From the NCBI GenBank assembly GCA_000372225.1, contig AQTY01000016.1, forward strand, positions 1 to 44,854: 44,854 bases of DNA, written 5' to 3'. Below the pieces are notes generated by a model. That model saw only the letters and a list, made by a program, of their open reading frames with translations, searched no databases and was not told the origin of the DNA. The position numbers and the translations under genes are program-made. The DNA comes from Candidatus Nitromaritima sp. SCGC AAA288-L16 (GTDB taxonomy: Bacteria; Nitrospinota; Nitrospinia; Nitrospinales; VA-1). Positions 41,841-44,854 of this stretch are shown in pieces (position 1 is the first letter of the stretch; each line of letters begins with the position of its first letter).

Positions 41841-43361
41841 CTAGTGGTGACCGCCCTTATCTTCACCCGCATGGAGATTAATAGTTTTTTCTAGTGTCAA
41901 AATAGACTCAACCGATGGGCTAACTCTATCAATAAAAGGCTTAGGGTAAAGTCCAATTAAAACCACTAGAACGCATGCTGGTAGGAGAAGACCAAACTCT
42001 CTAAAATTTATATCAGTAAGACCCTCGGGGATATGATCATTTTTTTCCTGCATCGCACCTTGGAACATATAAAGCATATAAATGGCAGCGAAAACTATCG
42101 ATAGCCCACCCATCAACACATAAATAGCGGAAAGGTCTGCTAGTACCAGAGACGTCCAAACCCCCATGAGAATCAAAAACTCACCAACAAATCCATTCAA
42201 CCCCGGAAGCCCAAGCGCGGCAAGTGTTACAAGCATGAACATACCATATAATAATGGCATCGCCTTACCCAGTCCGCGAAAATCGTTCAAGTTCCGAGTT
42301 CCCATCTTCTTCTCAAGAATACCTACAATAATGAAGAGTGCCGAAGCAATGATTCCATGATTGACCATCTGCAAGACACTTCCTTCTATTCCCTCTCCAT
42401 TGAGGGCAAAAATACCTAAGGCAATAAACCCAAGGTGACTAATACTAGAATAAGCTACAAGAGCTTTTAGGTCACGTTGCGCGATTGCAATCCACGCACC
42501 ATAGACGATTCCTGTTGCGGCTCCAAATGCAATGACCAAACCAAATTTATCGACAGCATCGGGGAAAAGAGGAAGACAAAACCTAATGATACCATAGGCT
42601 CCCGCCTTGGACATGGCTCCGGTTAAAATTAAAAGTACTGGAATTGGGCTTGATATATAAGCATGTGGCAACCAGCTGTGTAATGGGAATATAGGAATTT
42701 TGATAGCAAATGCAGACAAAAAGAACAAAAATAACCAAACCTGATCAGCAGGATCAATTTTCATATGAACGAGAGTCTGAATATCAAAACTAAACTCGTG
42801 AGTCACTTCAAAATGAATAAGACTCAACCAGATTATTGCAAGTAGCATCAATAAGCTTCCAACAAGCGTATACAACACAAACTTTGTCGTAGCATAAACT
42901 CGGCGACCCTCTCCCCATATTCCGATTAAAAAATAAGCAGGAACAAGCATTAACTCCCAAAACACATAAAATAAAATTAAATCTAAGGCTACAAAAACAC
43001 CAAGAGTTCCCGCCTCAAGGGCTAATAGAAGCGCCATAAAATTACGAAAACCCACCTGTCTATCCAGTGAAAAACAAACAGCAATCAAAGAAATAAATGC
43101 CGTCAAAACAACCAACCACAGACTAATCCCATCCACACCTACCTGATAGTTGATATGGAACATAGGAACCCAGGCAAGAGTTTCGGCAAACTGCATACCC
43201 TGCAAAGAGGAGTCAAACCTTGAAACCAAGACAAGCGATACCAGAAAAGTAAACCCAGCCGCTCCGACAGAAATATTATGGGCAGTTTCAGCGTCGTCCT
43301 TGTTCACAAACAGGAGAGCCAGCGCTGCTATCAGTGGAGTAAAAACAATGAGTGTCAACAT
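41841..43361 (-). CDS. nuoM: NADH-quinone oxidoreductase subunit M
   Basis: Antiporter-like proton-pumping subunit M of complex I, 506 residues with about 14 helices. Channel residues are in place: the TM5 glutamate (FYVFWELMLVPAYFLIG), the TM7 lysine (AFAIKIPIFPLHSWLPHAY), and the central lysine region (RDLKALVAYSSISHLGF). It begins 21 bases after the nuoL stop on the same strand, the normal nuoL-nuoM order, which supports the view that this block was turned round as one unit. Confidence 0.97.
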   Translation of the reverse strand: MLTLIVFTPLIAALALLFVNKDDAETAHNISVGAAGFTFLVSLVLVSRFDSSLQGMQFAETLAWVPMFHINYQVGVDGISLWLVVLTAFISLIAVCFSLDRQVGFRNFMALLLALEAGTLGVFVALDLILFYVFWELMLVPAYFLIGIWGEGRRVYATTKFVLYTLVGSLLMLLAIIWLSLIHFEVTHEFSFDIQTLVHMKIDPADQVWLFLFFLSAFAIKIPIFPLHSWLPHAYISSPIPVLLILTGAMSKAGAYGIIRFCLPLFPDAVDKFGLVIAFGAATGIVYGAWIAIAQRDLKALVAYSSISHLGFIALGIFALNGEGIEGSVLQMVNHGIIASALFIIVGILEKKMGTRNLNDFRGLGKAMPLLYGMFMLVTLAALGLPGLNGFVGEFLILMGVWTSLVLADLSAIYVLMGGLSIVFAAIYMLYMFQGAMQEKNDHIPEGLTDINFREFGLLLPACVLVVLIGLYPKPFIDRVSPSVESILTLEKTINLHAGEDKGGHH

Positions 43362-43382
43362 ACTATTTACACTTGTACCGAG

Positions 43383-44854
43383 TTATAGAAATACAACGAA
43401 CATAAGAATAGTCACGACTCCAACAATCATGTTGAAGGCATATAATCGAACGCTACCTGACTGCCAAAAGCTTATCAGTCGACTTACTTCTCTAGCCTGA
43501 AAACCTACTTGATCGACCGCAAAATCAATACCGAGCTTTTCAACTCTTTTTTCAAGAAATGCGCCGGTCGCACGAGTTGGTTTAACAATCAAAAAATCGT
43601 AAATTTCATCAACATAATACTTGTTAAACAAAAGATCATAAAGTGGGGCTAGTATCTGCTTGGCGAACTCCAGCCTATCTTTCCCCGTTACAAAAAAAAC
43701 AACGGCCCCAACGATACCTATCAGGCCAGCTGACAATCCAATAGTTTCAAGCAACACATCGTCAGGGTGGGGCATATGAGTCCCAAAATAAGTCGCAAGA
43801 AAGTCATCAATCATTCCTCCACCAAACCCAGCGGTCAGCGATAAGAAGGCCAAAAGACCCAGAGGAGCAATCATTATCAGAGGGCTTTCATGTGCATTCG
43901 CATCAGTGCATGGCTGACCACTAAAGACATAAAAATAAACTCTAAAAATATAAAAACCGGTCATAATTGCACCCAGTATTGCCATGGCCCAGAAAATAAT
44001 ATTCCCCATGTCTGCATGGTACGAATTAATAAGAATAGCCTCTTTACTGAAAAACCCACTGGTCAGAGGAAACCCCGCCAGTGCCAACGAACCTATTAAA
44101 AAAGTTATATGAGTAATAGGCATTGAGTGGCGAAGCCCTCCCATCTTCCGAATATCCTGTTCGTCATTCAATCCATGAATAACACTGCCAGCACTCAAAA
44201 AAAGTAATGCCTTGAAAAAAGCGTGGGTCATTAAATGAAACATCGCGATGCTGTACATCCCTACACCCACTGCCAGAAACATGAATCCTAACTGACTCAT
44301 GGTTGAATAGGCAATAACCCGCTTAATGTCATACTGAACCATAGCCATAGATCCTGCGAAGATTGCCGTAACTACTCCCACTGTAGCAATCAAGTACATA
44401 GTAAAAGGAGCAAGTTCATAAAGCACATGACAACGTGCTATCAAGTAGACTCCCGCGGTGACCATGGTAGCCGCATGGATTAATGCACTAACAGGAGTGG
44501 GGCCTTCCATCGCATCAGCAAGCCAGGTATGGAGTGGAATCTGTGCTGACTTTGCGAACGCCCCCACCAGGAGGAACATGGTGATTAATAAAATCGTGTC
44601 ATCATTAGGACGGAATGTTGACTTGGCAGCGGCGAACACCTCAAGAAAACTTAACGTACCCAGGTGATCAAAAATAATAAATGCAGCGATGACCATTCCG
44701 ACATCGCCAATCACATTCATTACGAATGCTTTGCGGGCGGCAAGAACCGCACTGGTCTTTTCTTTCCAAAATCCAATCAATAAGTAGGATGCCAGTCCGA
44801 CCAGCGCCCAACCTACGATAAGGAAAAAGAAATCCGCAGCTAACACTAAAAGCG
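43383..44854 (-). pseudogene. nuoL: NADH-quinone oxidoreductase subunit L, C-terminal part (reaches window end)
   Basis: About 490 codons of nuoL in reverse orientation, open to the last base. Reading from 44854 inwards gives LLVLAADFFFLIVGW and then LVGLASYLLIGFW, the continuation of the N-terminal part at 38514-38904. The total joined length of 620 residues is normal for NuoL and includes the long C-terminal horizontal helix. The TM7 lysine (AKSAQIPLHTWLADAMEGPTPVSALIHAATMVTAG), quoted only as AKSAQIPLHTWL, and the central lysine region (FFKALLFLSAGSVIHG) are present. Unusually, the conserved TM5 glutamate of GWE is alanine (codon GCG at 44805-44807). The GTG at 44846 is not a real start. 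Confidence 0.93.

Noticed and set aside
38904..44854. Phase-variable invertible element
   Set aside because: No inverted repeats or invertase gene were seen at the ends, and both breakpoints destroy conserved genes. Kept only as a remote alternative.
1..44854. CRISPR arrays, tRNA or rRNA genes, transposases, phage genes
   Set aside because: Looked for regularly spaced repeats, cloverleaf-like stretches and recombinase motifs; none was convincing.

Overview
The window comes from a Gram-negative, aerobically respiring bacterium. Lipoprotein-export genes (lolC/E-lolD), lpxD and an MsbA-type exporter show an outer membrane with lipid A, and a near-complete 14-subunit type complex I (nuo) shows NADH-driven respiration. 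The DNA looks AT-rich by eye. The mix of large TPR, FG-GAP and LRR proteins, a c-type-haem-linked sulfatase-modifying-factor protein and a DUF4159/VWA pair would suit a marine Nitrospinota-like or deltaproteobacterial-like lineage. That placement is only an impression; no marker here fixes it. No tRNA, rRNA, CRISPR array or insertion sequence was recognised.

Layout. 1-4.4 kb (+): end of lolC/E, lolD, lpxD, an 11-unit LRR protein, accA (envelope and fatty-acid synthesis). 4.4-6.1 kb (-): MsbA-like exporter. 6.3-7.3 kb (+): aldo/keto reductase behind a perfect palindrome. 7.2-12.3 kb (-): TPR protein, coiled-coil membrane protein, prepilin peptidase, recX, recA. 12.5-16 kb: unknown and secreted proteins, and a haem-motif/FGE-domain protein. 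16.1-20.0 kb (+): octanoyl/lipoyl transferase, FG-GAP protein, tandem TerB protein, a 58-residue zinc-ribbon protein at 19346-19522, and dtd. 20.2-23.9 kb (-): a stand-alone nuoN, an unknown protein, and a PhnW-like aminotransferase. 24.0-28.7 kb (+): DUF4159 protein, VWA/amidotransferase-like membrane protein, PLD-like membrane protein. 28.9-38.9 kb (+): nuoABCDEFGHIJK and the start of nuoL, behind a consensus sigma70-type promoter.

The most important feature is a junction at about 38904. The nuoL frame stops there and the sequence continues inside a tgt (tRNA-guanine transglycosylase) gene that lacks its first ~50 codons. The rest of nuoL, then nuoM, sfsA, a methyltransferase and an unknown gene, lie in reverse orientation up to the last base. 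Joining 38514-38904 to the reverse complement of 44854-43383 restores an uninterrupted 620-codon nuoL with nothing lost or duplicated. The last ~5.95 kb is therefore inverted relative to the rest, and the window ends exactly at the other side of the break. This is most simply an assembly or amplification chimera; a real or polymorphic inversion is the alternative. Undoing it gives nuoA to nuoM as one operon followed by sfsA, with nuoN alone about 7 kb upstream on the other strand.

No convincing new defence or mobile system was found. The best novelty candidates are the haem/FGE fusion, the PLD-like protein beside the DUF4159/VWA pair, the orphan genes at 12523-14510 and 22108-22773, and a Glu-to-Ala change at the key proton-channel position of NuoL.
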